Assembly: GCA_026387915.1 (NCBI GenBank)
Contig: JAPLKS010000021.1
Span: 1-64,000 of the forward strand
Reading direction: 5' to 3'
Length of the DNA: 64,000 nucleotides
Origin: Gemmatimonadota bacterium
Lineage (GTDB): Bacteria > Gemmatimonadota > Gemmatimonadetes > Gemmatimonadales > Gemmatimonadaceae
How positions within the stretch are numbered: position 1 is the stretch's first letter; every line of letters begins with the position of its first letter. The notes beneath the pieces were generated by a model. The model saw only the letters and a program-made list of their open reading frames with translations. It did not search any database and had not been told where the DNA came from. The translations under genes and the position numbers were made by a program. Below are positions 31,223 through 40,675 of this stretch, piece by piece.

Positions 31223-33298
31223 TTAGCGTGGGATAGTAGGCAGCGTGATGTGCGAGGGATGCGTGGCGTCGTGCACGATGCGCTGGTGCGCGACGACCCA
31301 GGTCGAGTCCGTTTCGTTGTTATGACCGGTATTCAGATTTCGGTCATATTTCGGGAAGAGCGCCGACGATATGCTCACGCGTAGCCGATGACCGGCGGTG
31401 AAGACGCGCGACGTGAACCAGACGTCAATCTCGTACTGCTCCACCTGCCCCGGCGTGAGCGCAACCTCGTGATCGTACCCCTTTCTGAAACGCGCGCGCG
31501 CCACGCCATCTTGCACGCGCTCGGCGTGGCCGTCCGGAAAAACGTCCAGAAGCATCACGTTCCAGTCGGTGTCTTTGGCGTCGCTCGCGGCCCAGAGTGT
31601 GGCAGAGAGCTGGCCGGTCACCTCGAGGGGTTTCGCGAGCGGCTTTGAGGTAAACACCAGCGCATCGCGCCGCGAGGCATTGAGCGCTGTGAAGTCTTCA
31701 TTGAGCGACGTCTCGAGCTCGCGCGAGTCGATGAGGAATGGCGTCGGCTTGGCGGGATCGTAGGTGAAGGTGTCTGCGGCAGCACCCGTGGGGGGAAGCG
31801 TGTCGAGCACGCCGTTGCCGGCGCTGGTGTTCGCGCTGCCGTTTGACGAGAGGTACCACTTGGTGGGCACGGCGCGTGCGAGCGGCCACGCGGCTTCTTT
31901 GCGCCAGCTGTTGTCGCCGAAAACGAAAATATCTACCGGCGGTTCGCGGTCGACTCCGTTGTCGCGGCCGAGTAGGTAGTGATCGAACCAGCGGAGCTGG
32001 AGGCGGCGCGTCTCAACGCGTGACTGTGGGCCGAACTCGCCTGCCACGTAGTCGACCCCTTTGTGCGCCCCGGGGCCCATCACAAGCCGGATGAACGGAT
32101 GGTTCGGCACCTGCAGCAGCGCGTTCGTGTAGTCGATGGGGCCGCGCGAGTCGTCGTACCAGCCGGAGATCTGCAGGACTGGGGCTTTCACCTTTGCGAT
32201 ATTTGTAGTGACGGCGTGTGCGCGCCAGTACGCGTCGAGGGTGGGGTGCGCGAGCCAGCGATCCCAGAGCGGCACTTGGCCGCAGCCGAGTTTTTGCGGC
32301 AGGTCGCTGAGTGGGAGGTGCATCATCGCCGTGCCGATGTCGAGATCGTCGGTGCGCTGCAGGGTGCGCGCGCGCATGAGGCAGGCCCAGGCGACGTTGA
32401 TGGGCGAGAAGACCATGTCTTCGTAGGGGACGATACGCCATGGGTCACCGGTCGCAGCGGACGGTGCGAGCGCGGCGAGATGCGGTGGCGTGCTCACGGC
32501 GGCGTACCAAGCGAGGCGTCCTTCGTCGGAGTGGCCGATCATGCCGACCTTGCCGTTGGCGCCCGGAAGTTTGGCGGCCCACTCGACGGCATCGTAGCCA
32601 TCGCGTACGTCGGTGTCGTAGTCGCCGAAGGCTGTGCCGTCGGAGATGTCGCGGCCGCGCACGTGTTGAGCGACGAAGATGTAGCCGCGTGCCGCCCACC
32701 AGCGCCCCGCCGAGTGGAGGATGCGCGTGTATGGTGTGCGTTGCATCACCACGCCAAAGGGACCGGGGCCGACGGGGCGTGCCACGTAACTCACGAGCTT
32801 GGCGCCGTCGCGTGTTTTCATGAACACTGCGGTGTCTTCGGTCACGGCGAAGGTGGAGTCAGAGACGGCGCCGGGCCAAAGGGCGTACTGCTGCTCGACG
32901 GTGAACGGGGTGGAACGGCGCACGAGGCGGAAGCGGCGACCCGCGGCTTTACCGTCGGAGAGCAGCACGCCTGTGAGAGTATCGCCGTGCCACGCGGCGC
33001 GCAGGGCATTCTTTCCCGCGTCGCTCAGCGTGATCGAATCGTTCTTCGCCACAATGCTGGTGACATCGAGCATCACCTCTCCGGTTCGCCGACGGATGGA
33101 CCCGGCGAAGCCGGAATCGTGCCCCGCAAAATGCGCGAAGCCCATTCGGCGCCACCCTTCGAAGCCGTCGCCAGGCGCCGAACCGAGCGCGACGTACGCG
33201 TCCCAATCGCCGGTGAGCGTGTGCGATGCGCATCCGAGTGTTCCGGCGCATGCGAGCACGAGGGCGGCGCATGCGGCGCGATGAAGAGGTGTTTTCAT
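31223..33298 (-). CDS. CocE/NonD-family hydrolase, lipoprotein
   Basis: 691 residues with a lipobox signal (LACAGTLGCAS). After an N-terminal beta-rich extension of about 150 residues comes an S15/CocE alpha/beta hydrolase: YVARPVGPGPFGVVMQRTPY, the nucleophile elbow GHSDEG, and the C-terminal jelly-roll domain ending in RLRVSISSALFPKYDRNLNT. Family members are X-Pro dipeptidyl-peptidases and esterases. The true start is the ATG at 33298; the frame reaches upstream without a leader. It converges on the cyclodeaminase gene with a 9-bp gap. Confidence 0.86.
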   Translation of the reverse strand: MKTPLHRAACAALVLACAGTLGCASHTLTGDWDAYVALGSAPGDGFEGWRRMGFAHFAGHDSGFAGSIRRRTGEVMLDVTSIVAKNDSITLSDAGKNALRAAWHGDTLTGVLLSDGKAAGRRFRLVRRSTPFTVEQQYALWPGAVSDSTFAVTEDTAVFMKTRDGAKLVSYVARPVGPGPFGVVMQRTPYTRILHSAGRWWAARGYIFVAQHVRGRDISDGTAFGDYDTDVRDGYDAVEWAAKLPGANGKVGMIGHSDEGRLAWYAAVSTPPHLAALAPSAATGDPWRIVPYEDMVFSPINVAWACLMRARTLQRTDDLDIGTAMMHLPLSDLPQKLGCGQVPLWDRWLAHPTLDAYWRAHAVTTNIAKVKAPVLQISGWYDDSRGPIDYTNALLQVPNHPFIRLVMGPGAHKGVDYVAGEFGPQSRVETRRLQLRWFDHYLLGRDNGVDREPPVDIFVFGDNSWRKEAAWPLARAVPTKWYLSSNGSANTSAGNGVLDTLPPTGAAADTFTYDPAKPTPFLIDSRELETSLNEDFTALNASRRDALVFTSKPLAKPLEVTGQLSATLWAASDAKDTDWNVMLLDVFPDGHAERVQDGVARARFRKGYDHEVALTPGQVEQYEIDVWFTSRVFTAGHRLRVSISSALFPKYDRNLNTGHNNETDSTWVVAHQRIVHDATHPSHITLPTIPR

Positions 33299-33311
33299 GT
33301 GACGACTCCCG

Positions 33312-33671
33312 TCAACTGATGATCGTACCGAGGGCCACACCGAGCAGACCGAAGAGTGTGGCAAGCATAGCGAGCCAGCCGATGCCGGCGAAGAGGCCAC
33401 GCACATCGCGCAGCAGATGATGCGGCGCGTGGTCTGCGCTCGCACGTTTAGTGAGTAGCCGGTCGGTGGTGCCCCAGGCGGCAAGCGCGGCGAGCATCAC
33501 GCCGGCAGCGGAGAACACGGGCCACGCCGGGGGACGTCGTACATAGGTGCCGACGGTCACCAAGAGCCCGACCGCGCCAGCGCTGGCCAGCATGCCAGCG
33601 CTGGCGTTTCGCGCCTCGCGTGCGACGAACTGCGCGAGGTTTTCATTTTCGGTTTCGGGCAGTTGTTCCAT
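33312..33671 (-). CDS. Small membrane protein, about three helices
   Basis: 119 residues starting MEQLPETENENLAQFVAREA. Hydrophobic segments (ASAGMLASAGAVGLLVTVGT, WPVFSAAGVMLAALAAWGT, LFAGIGWLAMLATLFGLLGV) predict three membrane helices. I do not recognise a family. It follows another small membrane protein by 17 nt and, before that, an S9 peptidase, so it is the last gene of a three-gene unit. Confidence 0.65.
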   Translation of the reverse strand: MEQLPETENENLAQFVAREARNASAGMLASAGAVGLLVTVGTYVRRPPAWPVFSAAGVMLAALAAWGTTDRLLTKRASADHAPHHLLRDVRGLFAGIGWLAMLATLFGLLGVALGTIIS

Positions 33672-33688
33672 GCGGTGCCTCCGTACCG

Positions 33689-34102
33689 TCAAGCGTCGCG
33701 TCGCAATGCCCAGAATTCGCGAGCCGCGACCGCAAGCGTTCCCACTGCAAATGTACCGAAGATCGTGAGCGTTCGGCCAAATGGGAGGACCATCAACGCG
33801 CCTACTATGCCGCCGACCAACGGCCACTGCATGGCGTCCGAGAAGCGCGACCGACGGTGCCGCGTCGCCCGTTCTCCGAGGAGTGTGCCGAGTGCGAAGC
33901 CGATGGCCGTGGCGATGGGCGCCGTCAGCAGGAGGCCGAGGGAAGCGGGCGCCGGCGGACCGTGCACGGTCGAGAAGATTGCGGCGAGCCATACGCCGTA
34001 GAGCACGCAGGCGCCTGTGACCGACATGAAGATGCGGGTGAACATCGCAGGAAGGTCTAGCCCGCCTGCGTCGTTCGGATTGCGATCGCTAGGGGCGGTC
34101 AC
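33689..34102 (-). CDS. Small multi-helix membrane protein
   Basis: 137 residues, with hydrophobic segments MFTRIFMSVTGACVLYGVWL, SLGLLLTAPIATAIGFALGT, WPLVGGIVGALMVLP and LTIFGTFAVGTLAVAA, about four helices. The GTG start at 34102 overlaps the TGA of the preceding S9 peptidase gene (GTGA), so translation is coupled. No family recognised. Confidence 0.65.
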   Translation of the reverse strand: MTAPSDRNPNDAGGLDLPAMFTRIFMSVTGACVLYGVWLAAIFSTVHGPPAPASLGLLLTAPIATAIGFALGTLLGERATRHRRSRFSDAMQWPLVGGIVGALMVLPFGRTLTIFGTFAVGTLAVAAREFWALRRDA

Positions 34103-37026
34103 TGCAGCGGTCCGCCCTTCTTGGTCTGCGGCACGCCGTCGGTCATCCACTTGGCGGCCGGCTTCCCCATGAGGTAGTGATCAAACCACTGCTTCATGCG
34201 GAGCTGGAAGTCTTTTTGGTTTTCTTTTTTGGCGAGGTGGTGCGGTTCGCCAGGATACGAGAGGAAGACCACTTCTTTTCCCCAGCGACGCGCAGCGTTA
34301 TACCACTCGACGCCCTGCAGCCAGTCTACGGCGCCGTCGTCGGTACCTTGCAGAATAAGGAACGGAGTTTTGATGTTCCGCACATTGTGCACCGGGCTCT
34401 GGCTCTCATACAACTCGCGCGCCGTCCACGGCGTGTTGCCGTCGCCCATGCGCACTTGGCCGATTTCAAAAATGCCGTGATTGACCGTGCCGGTCTGCTT
34501 GTAGAGCTGGTCGTACATGCTCACGAGATTGGCTGGCGGTGCGCCGGTGACGACGGTGGCGAACATATCGGTTTGCGTCAGGATGAAGCTGGTTTCGTAG
34601 CCGCCCCAGCTGTGGCCTTGCAGGCCAATGTGTTTGGGATCGGCGAGCCCCATCGCAATGACTTTCTTGACGGCGGCCGTGACGCAGTCAAACGCACTTG
34701 AACCAGGCTTTCCGGTTTCGTAGACGATGTCCGGCTGCACGACGAGATAGCCGTTGCTCGCATAGGCGCTAAAGTGTGGGCGGTCATCGTACACTGGCTG
34801 CGAAAAATTGTGGTGCGTGTTGGACAGCATTTCGTAGAAGTAGACGAGCGTCGGATATTTTTTGCCGGGTTCGTAATTGGCCGGCAGCGTGACGGTCGCC
34901 TGGAGTTTCTTGCCTTTGGAGTTGGTGTAGTCCACGAGAATGCGTTTGCCCCACGCAAACTCACTGAGCTGTGGATTGACGTCGGTCACCTTCTTGGCGT
35001 TGGCAAAGTCGGTGCTGCTCGTCCAGAGATCCGGAAACTCAGTGAACGTCTGCTGCGTGAAGAGCACGCGATCGGCGTTCTCTGCCTTTTGTGCGCCAGC
35101 GATGGACTTGTCCGCCCAGATCAACGGCGTGGGCGCCTTGCCGGCGCTCACCGTCCAGTAGCCGCTCTTCTTGGTCCACTCGCCATATGCGGAGAGCGTG
35201 AGCGGCTTTGCCAGATCGAGCCCTTCTTCATCTTCGGCGCCGGCTCCACCGCCGCCGCCGCGTCCACCACGCCCGCCACGACCACCGGTGAGCCGCACGA
35301 CGCGGAACTGGATGTTCTGCGCCTTACCGATGCCGTTGGTGAGGTTGGTGACTTTGCCGCTCTCGGGATTGGCCTGCCAGATGTCGTACTTGTCGTAGAG
35401 GAGCACCGAGCCGTCTTTCACCCAGCCGCCGACGCCCCAGATGGGTTTTTCGTATGGGTGATCGTCGTCGGTATCAATGAAGCTCTTGCCGCCAGCGATG
35501 GCGTCGATGTCGACCGACTTGGCGGTTTCGAGATTGAAGGCCTTGAGGTGCTTGTCTTTGATATAGAGAAACCACTTGCTGTCTGGGCTCGTGCCGTAGG
35601 TGCGCGTGAGTCCTTTGTCGATGAGCGTGCGCTCACCGGTTTCGACGTTGACGCGCATGAGGTCGGCTTTGTTGCCGCCCCACTGCACTTCACCGCGGTA
35701 CGGGGCGTCGAGTCGGCCGAGCCCCCATTTGCCATTTGGCGTATTGGCGACGGTGCGCATGGCTTCATCGCCGAGTCGGACGAACTTGTTGCCGGCTACA
35801 AGGAGGGTGGCCGGATAGGTGGCGCGACGTTCCTGTTGCACGCGCACAATCTGTACGCTTTGAATTTCTGCGTCCTTCCAGTGCCAGACGTCGACGTTCG
35901 CCTTGAGTGAATCGGCGGCGGTGACTTCCTTTTCTTGTTCCTTGATGCCGAAGAAGAGGCGTGAACCGTCTTTGCTCCACCGCGGAGCGGTGAACTCGCT
36001 GACCACATGTTCTTTGGGGAAGGCGGCGTCTTTGGCGGGATCATATTCGAGCGTGGTCGGCGACGCACCAGTCACTCCGCGCCAGGCGAGGATGACATTG
36101 TCTTTCTGCTTCATGTCGGACTTCTTTTCGCCGCGCAGTACGGAGAGTGCGGTGCCGTCGTCGTTCCACGCGAGCTGATCGTAGTCGGCCGTGGCACTAT
36201 GCATCGCCTTGGATTCACCGGTCGCCAGATTGAGCAGATAGATGCCATTGCCCTGTTTGTCGGTGGCATCGACGGTGTACGCGACGAATGCGCCGGCTTC
36301 GTTGAACTCGTAGGCGTTGACGTTGCCGATGTTGCGCGTGGTGCCTGCCGCGAGGTCGCGGAGCAGTAGATCGGCGCCGTTATGCTTGGCGGCCGGATCG
36401 GCTTTGTTGAGGCGTACGGCGAGAATCTTTGAGCCTTTCGAAAAACGGAAGGTCGCGGGATTCGCGAAGTTTATTTTTTCGCCGGTGGCGAGATTCAGTA
36501 GTTCGAGGTGCCGCGCCGCGCCGGCCGCTGCGGCGCCATTAGCAGCACCACGGCCGCCCGGAGCTGGTGTCGCGGGAGCACCGCCGCGACCACCGCGACC
36601 GCCCCCTGCACCGGCACCCGCCGCGCCGGTACGATCCGGCGGATTCACCACATAGGCAACCCAGTGGGCATCATCAGAGAAGAGCGGCGCCGCTCCGCCG
36701 CCACCACCACCGCCGCCGCCACCGCCCCCACCGCCCGCAGCGGCCGCACCGAGACTCACCGTGTAGCTCTTATCGCCCGCGAGTTGCTTGACGACGAGCG
36801 TGGCGTCGCCATCGTTTGGCGTCGTGACAACACTCATCCACGCGCCATCAGACGAGATAGCGGAACTCGTGATGCGCGCCCACTTGCCGTAGTCGGCCAG
36901 CACAATGGCGCGCTTCGCGTCGGACTTGGCGGGCGCGTTCTGCGCGGCCAGCGGCGCGGTGAATGCCAGCGCCGGCATAACAAGAAGCGCCAAGGCGCGG
37001 CGCGCGAGGGAATGGGAATAGCGCAT
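34099..37026 (-). CDS. S9 family peptidase with Gly/Arg-rich inserts
   Basis: 975 residues with a signal peptide (MRYSHSLARRALALLVMPAL to PLAAQ). Three low-complexity inserts interrupt the propeller: a run of 14 Gly near residue 95 (36690-36732), a GGRGGRGG/APATPAPGG stretch (about 36510-36640), and TGGRGGRGGRGGGGG near 35230-35290. The hydrolase domain has S806 in GHSWGGYE, Asp in QGTDDGAVD and His in YPGEPHHL. It is a periplasmic oligopeptidase. The ATG at 37026 starts the leader. It heads an operon with two small membrane proteins. Confidence 0.9.
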   Translation of the reverse strand: MRYSHSLARRALALLVMPALAFTAPLAAQNAPAKSDAKRAIVLADYGKWARITSSAISSDGAWMSVVTTPNDGDATLVVKQLAGDKSYTVSLGAAAAGGGGGGGGGGGGGGAAPLFSDDAHWVAYVVNPPDRTGAAGAGAGGGRGGRGGAPATPAPGGRGAANGAAAAGAARHLELLNLATGEKINFANPATFRFSKGSKILAVRLNKADPAAKHNGADLLLRDLAAGTTRNIGNVNAYEFNEAGAFVAYTVDATDKQGNGIYLLNLATGESKAMHSATADYDQLAWNDDGTALSVLRGEKKSDMKQKDNVILAWRGVTGASPTTLEYDPAKDAAFPKEHVVSEFTAPRWSKDGSRLFFGIKEQEKEVTAADSLKANVDVWHWKDAEIQSVQIVRVQQERRATYPATLLVAGNKFVRLGDEAMRTVANTPNGKWGLGRLDAPYRGEVQWGGNKADLMRVNVETGERTLIDKGLTRTYGTSPDSKWFLYIKDKHLKAFNLETAKSVDIDAIAGGKSFIDTDDDHPYEKPIWGVGGWVKDGSVLLYDKYDIWQANPESGKVTNLTNGIGKAQNIQFRVVRLTGGRGGRGGRGGGGGAGAEDEEGLDLAKPLTLSAYGEWTKKSGYWTVSAGKAPTPLIWADKSIAGAQKAENADRVLFTQQTFTEFPDLWTSSTDFANAKKVTDVNPQLSEFAWGKRILVDYTNSKGKKLQATVTLPANYEPGKKYPTLVYFYEMLSNTHHNFSQPVYDDRPHFSAYASNGYLVVQPDIVYETGKPGSSAFDCVTAAVKKVIAMGLADPKHIGLQGHSWGGYETSFILTQTDMFATVVTGAPPANLVSMYDQLYKQTGTVNHGIFEIGQVRMGDGNTPWTARELYESQSPVHNVRNIKTPFLILQGTDDGAVDWLQGVEWYNAARRWGKEVVFLSYPGEPHHLAKKENQKDFQLRMKQWFDHYLMGKPAAKWMTDGVPQTKKGGPLQ

Positions 37027-37163
37027 GGGACAGTTCTCCTGGTGGCGCGGCTCTTTGGCCGCATGTCCTATTCTACGCCGAATGCGGCTCCAGCGCTCGG
37101 CGGAAAGCCGCGCGGGCGGCGCGAAGGCTCGGAAAACGGCAGGCGAGGGTCCGGAATGTGAAA

Positions 37164-37197
37164 CGGCGGTCGGCGCGCTCCACCGCGCCGACCGCCG
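37164..37197 (-). terminator. Strong hairpin after an S9 peptidase gene
   Basis: A perfect 14-bp stem (37164-37177 with 37184-37197) and a 6-nt loop, 22 nt past the stop at 37220. The following minus-strand TTTCACATT is only weakly U-rich. Confidence 0.6.
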
Positions 37198-37219
37198 CCC
37201 AGTTGCCGTGCCCAGTGGC

Positions 37220-39502
37220 TCAGGGCGCTTTTTCCTTGTTCCAGACAAAGCGCTTCATAAATGCGCCGATGTGCTCAAAAGTATCGATCCAGTTTTTGTG
37301 GAGCATGGATTCGTGCAGGTCATCCGGAATGACCTGCAGTTCGTAGTACACACCGCGCGCGCGAAGGAGCTGCACGAGTCCGACGGTTTGCGCAAAGTCC
37401 ACGTTGCGGTCATCGTCGCCGTGCACGAGGAAGACCGGCGACTTCCAGCCATCAATGGCGCCGATGGCGGACGAACGGAAGGCGAGATTGTTGGTATCGA
37501 GCACGGGGCCGTACTGGTGCACGCCGGCGAGATCGGCGCCCGCAATGAAGATGTCGCTGTTGCGCGCGAGGGCTTCGCTGGTGAGCAGGCCACCATACGA
37601 CAGCCCCCAGATGCCGACGCGTGTCGGATCCACATCGGCGCGCCCCTGCAGATACTTGGCGCCGGCGAGCACGTCCTGATACTCGCTGTTGCCGCGCATG
37701 TTGGTGTTAGGCGCGTTGCGGAAGCTGCGACCGTAGCCAATGCCACTTCTATAGTTGATCGACAATACCACATAGCCTTGGCTCGCCAGGTACTGATTGT
37801 ACCCATAGGCCCAGTGGTAGAACTGCATGTAGTGATAGCCAGGCATCATCTGCCGCGGCGGGCCACCATGCACGAAGATCAGCGCCGGACGCTTTTCGCC
37901 AGGCTTGATGTCCTGCGGCATGAAGAGCGTGTTGTGAATCTCGAGTCCGTCGGCCGCCTTGGTGACGATGATTTCGGGATCCACATGCGCCGCAGAGGGA
38001 AAATCTTTGCCGAGTGTTGGGAAGATGGTCTTGGGCGCTGCGCCGGCTGTGGGAACGAGCGCAATCGACGCCGGTGTTTTGTAGTCGTAATACACGACGG
38101 CCATTTGCTTCCCGCTGGCGAGCGGCGCCGGATACACTTCGATGCCGCGCCCCGTGGAAACTTGGCGCGGGGTGCCACCCGACGTCGGCACCGCCCAGAT
38201 GTGACGGCGTTCGATATCGCTGGCATTCGTGCTGTAGTAGAACGTTTTGCCGTCGCTGGAAAGCGCGACCATAGTCGCATCTTCCACCAGACCATTGGTG
38301 GTGGTCAACTGGATGGGATCGCCACCGGCGAGCGGAATCGAGTAGTAGCGCTCGAATTCATCGTTGGGTGGATTCAGCGGGAAGATGACATGGTCGCCGG
38401 CCCACTGAATGTTGTTGATGGCGTTGTAGAGGCGGTCATTGGGCTGATTGTGCCAGACTTCCTTGGCGTCGCCGGTCGTGGCATCGGCCACCATCAGCGA
38501 GAGGTTGTAGCCACCACGGAAGGTGGCGCTGTAGAAGCCCGGCGAGCGCACGCCGCGGCCGACGCTTGAATCGGCCGACGCCACCGCACCGCGTCCACCA
38601 CCGCCACCACCACGACCACCACCGCCGCCACAGCCACCGCCGAAGCCACCACGACCCGCGGCCTGCGCGCTGGGATTGTACGCGGTGCCCTGCGGAAAGC
38701 CGATGCCACCGCCTCCCTGCTGCGTCTGATTGCCGAACGGCGTGCCAGGACGGCGCAGAAACGCAATGCGTTTGCTGTCGGCGCTCCAGGTGGGGCTCAC
38801 ATCACAATCCACGCTTGGCGACACATACGTCACGTGGCGCGTTTTCATGTCATAGATCATCACGAACCCATGGTCCGTGCGGTCGCTCGTAAACACAATC
38901 TTGGAGCCATCGGGCGACCAGCGCGGATTGCCGTTGCGCCCCCATTCCTTAATGAACGGAATGCCGCCGGTGTCCATCGCGCTCTTGGGGCCGTCGCCCA
39001 TCACGCGGCCGCGGTAGATCTGACCGTCCTTTACGAAGAGCACCCATTTGCCATCGGGCGAGAGCACGGGCGCGCCACCTTCCGCAACGCGCCAGGCCGG
39101 GCCGCCACTCGTCTTGATCGCCCATATGGCGCGCTCCGCGCCGTTTGGGTCGTGCGACGGATTGGCGATCCACCCCACACGGTTGGGTGCCGAACCGCGC
39201 ACGAAGACCGCGATGGTGCCGTCGTGTGAAAGTTCGACATTGGTGAGGTCGCTGCCGTCGTCCGCGAGGAACTTGGTCAGCCGCACTGGCTTGAAGTCGG
39301 GAGCCGCTGCGGTGTACACGTTCCGCATGCCCTGTTCGTAGGCCATCCAGGCAATGCGATCGGCGCCATGCGCAGAAGTGAGCTCAAGCGGCGAAGCCGG
39401 CGAGAGAAACTGGGCCACGGTCGGCTTGGACTGCGCCGCAGCGATGGCAGAGGTGAGTAGCAGCGCCGAAAACACAGATGCGGCGCGTCGGAACATGAAC
39501 AT
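37220..39502 (-). CDS. S9 family peptidase (DPP-like) with Gly-rich insert
   Basis: 760 residues with a signal peptide (MFMFRRAASVFSALLLTSAI, AAAQ). The beta-propeller shows APVLSPDGKWVLF, NPRWSPDGSKIVF and SPTWSADSKRIAF blades, interrupted by a Gly/Arg-rich loop (GRGGFGGGCGGGGGRGG, about 38590-38660). The hydrolase domain carries S635 in GLSYGGLL, Asp in HGDDDRNVD and His in PDDLHESM. The first of two close ATG codons (39502) is taken. It probably cleaves oligopeptides in the periplasm. Confidence 0.9.
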   Translation of the reverse strand: MFMFRRAASVFSALLLTSAIAAAQSKPTVAQFLSPASPLELTSAHGADRIAWMAYEQGMRNVYTAAAPDFKPVRLTKFLADDGSDLTNVELSHDGTIAVFVRGSAPNRVGWIANPSHDPNGAERAIWAIKTSGGPAWRVAEGGAPVLSPDGKWVLFVKDGQIYRGRVMGDGPKSAMDTGGIPFIKEWGRNGNPRWSPDGSKIVFTSDRTDHGFVMIYDMKTRHVTYVSPSVDCDVSPTWSADSKRIAFLRRPGTPFGNQTQQGGGGIGFPQGTAYNPSAQAAGRGGFGGGCGGGGGRGGGGGGRGAVASADSSVGRGVRSPGFYSATFRGGYNLSLMVADATTGDAKEVWHNQPNDRLYNAINNIQWAGDHVIFPLNPPNDEFERYYSIPLAGGDPIQLTTTNGLVEDATMVALSSDGKTFYYSTNASDIERRHIWAVPTSGGTPRQVSTGRGIEVYPAPLASGKQMAVVYYDYKTPASIALVPTAGAAPKTIFPTLGKDFPSAAHVDPEIIVTKAADGLEIHNTLFMPQDIKPGEKRPALIFVHGGPPRQMMPGYHYMQFYHWAYGYNQYLASQGYVVLSINYRSGIGYGRSFRNAPNTNMRGNSEYQDVLAGAKYLQGRADVDPTRVGIWGLSYGGLLTSEALARNSDIFIAGADLAGVHQYGPVLDTNNLAFRSSAIGAIDGWKSPVFLVHGDDDRNVDFAQTVGLVQLLRARGVYYELQVIPDDLHESMLHKNWIDTFEHIGAFMKRFVWNKEKAP

Positions 39503-39560
39503 CGGGCCTCGCAGGTGGGTCGTTGAACACAGTACGGACAACCGGGGCGGGACGCTGGAG

Positions 39561-40514
39561 TTATGGGCGACCACGCAGGAACTCTTGAACAGCCACGATG
39601 CTCCGCGCCGGATCTTCTTCATGCGGCACATGCCCGAGCCCGTCGAAGGTGACGACGGTACTGCCGGCAATGTCGCGATGAAAGCGTTCGGCGTTCTCGA
39701 GCGGAATGAGATGATCGAGCGTGCCCCAGAGAATGAGGGTGGGCACGTGGATGGACTTGATGTCGTTGGAGAAGCTGTCCGACGGTGCCTGCTGAAAGCG
39801 CGCCGATACAGCGGCGCGATTGCCGGCGCGCAACGTGAGTTCGTAGAATCGATCGACGAGTTCCGGTGTGACCTTCGACGGATCGCCGTACACATTGCGC
39901 ACGCTCGACTCGACAATCGACCGCGGCAGCACCTTCCGCATGAGCGTGCTGAGCAAAGGCGAGCGCGCAATCCGAAAGCCGATGGGGACCGACGTGGAGC
40001 GCATCGGATAGCCGGCCGCATCGACCAACACGAGCTTGGCGACGCGCTCCGGATGAGCGATGGCGAACGACGTGGCAACCGCGCCTCCCATAGAGTTGCC
40101 GATGAAGATGGCGCGCGTCACATGCAGCGAGTCGAGCAAGCCCGCGAGAAAAGCGAGGGTGCCCGGCATGGCGTAATCGCTGTCGGGGGTCGGGCCGGTG
40201 AGGCCGAAGCCCGGCAAGTCGAGGCGGATCACACGGTGCGTGGGGGCCAGCGCCTTCGTCCACCCGTCCCATGTGTGCAGGCTCGCCGATGTACCGTGCA
40301 GCAACACCAGCGGGAGAGAATCGTCGCGAAGGCCTTCATCGCGCAGATGCATCGCGAGGCCGTTGACCGTAATGAACTGCGACGGGGGTGGCGCCCAACG
40401 CGGGGCGAGTTCGGCGACCGTGCGGTCAGGCGCCCACGCGCTAAATACAAACGCCGCGATCAGCACCACGACCGCGCCAACCACAATTCCCATCCCCTTC
40501 CAGAGGCGTGTCAT
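39561..40514 (-). CDS. Membrane-anchored alpha/beta hydrolase
   Basis: 317 residues with an N-terminal membrane helix (GIVVGAVVVLIAAFVFSAWA) and no clear cleavage site. The fold shows HGTSAS (oxyanion), the nucleophile elbow GNSMGGAV, Asp in LWGTLDHLIP and His in GLGHVPHEEDP, a complete triad. It resembles esterases and C-C hydrolases of the MhpC/haloalkane-dehalogenase-like superfamily; the substrate is open. The ATG at 40514 is chosen because upstream codons lack similarity. Confidence 0.85.
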   Translation of the reverse strand: MTRLWKGMGIVVGAVVVLIAAFVFSAWAPDRTVAELAPRWAPPPSQFITVNGLAMHLRDEGLRDDSLPLVLLHGTSASLHTWDGWTKALAPTHRVIRLDLPGFGLTGPTPDSDYAMPGTLAFLAGLLDSLHVTRAIFIGNSMGGAVATSFAIAHPERVAKLVLVDAAGYPMRSTSVPIGFRIARSPLLSTLMRKVLPRSIVESSVRNVYGDPSKVTPELVDRFYELTLRAGNRAAVSARFQQAPSDSFSNDIKSIHVPTLILWGTLDHLIPLENAERFHRDIAGSTVVTFDGLGHVPHEEDPARSIVAVQEFLRGRP

Positions 40515-40675
40515 TCTCTGAATGTAGGGCGGCAACGGAGGGTCGGCCAGCAGACGAGGCGCGGCCCGGTTGCTGGACGCCGCGTGGTTGCGGGCGACGG
40601 TGGTCCTGCCACAGCTTGAGAGACCGACCCCAAGCGTCAAAGACCGACCCCTCGCTCCCCTTTTTCGACCGGTTT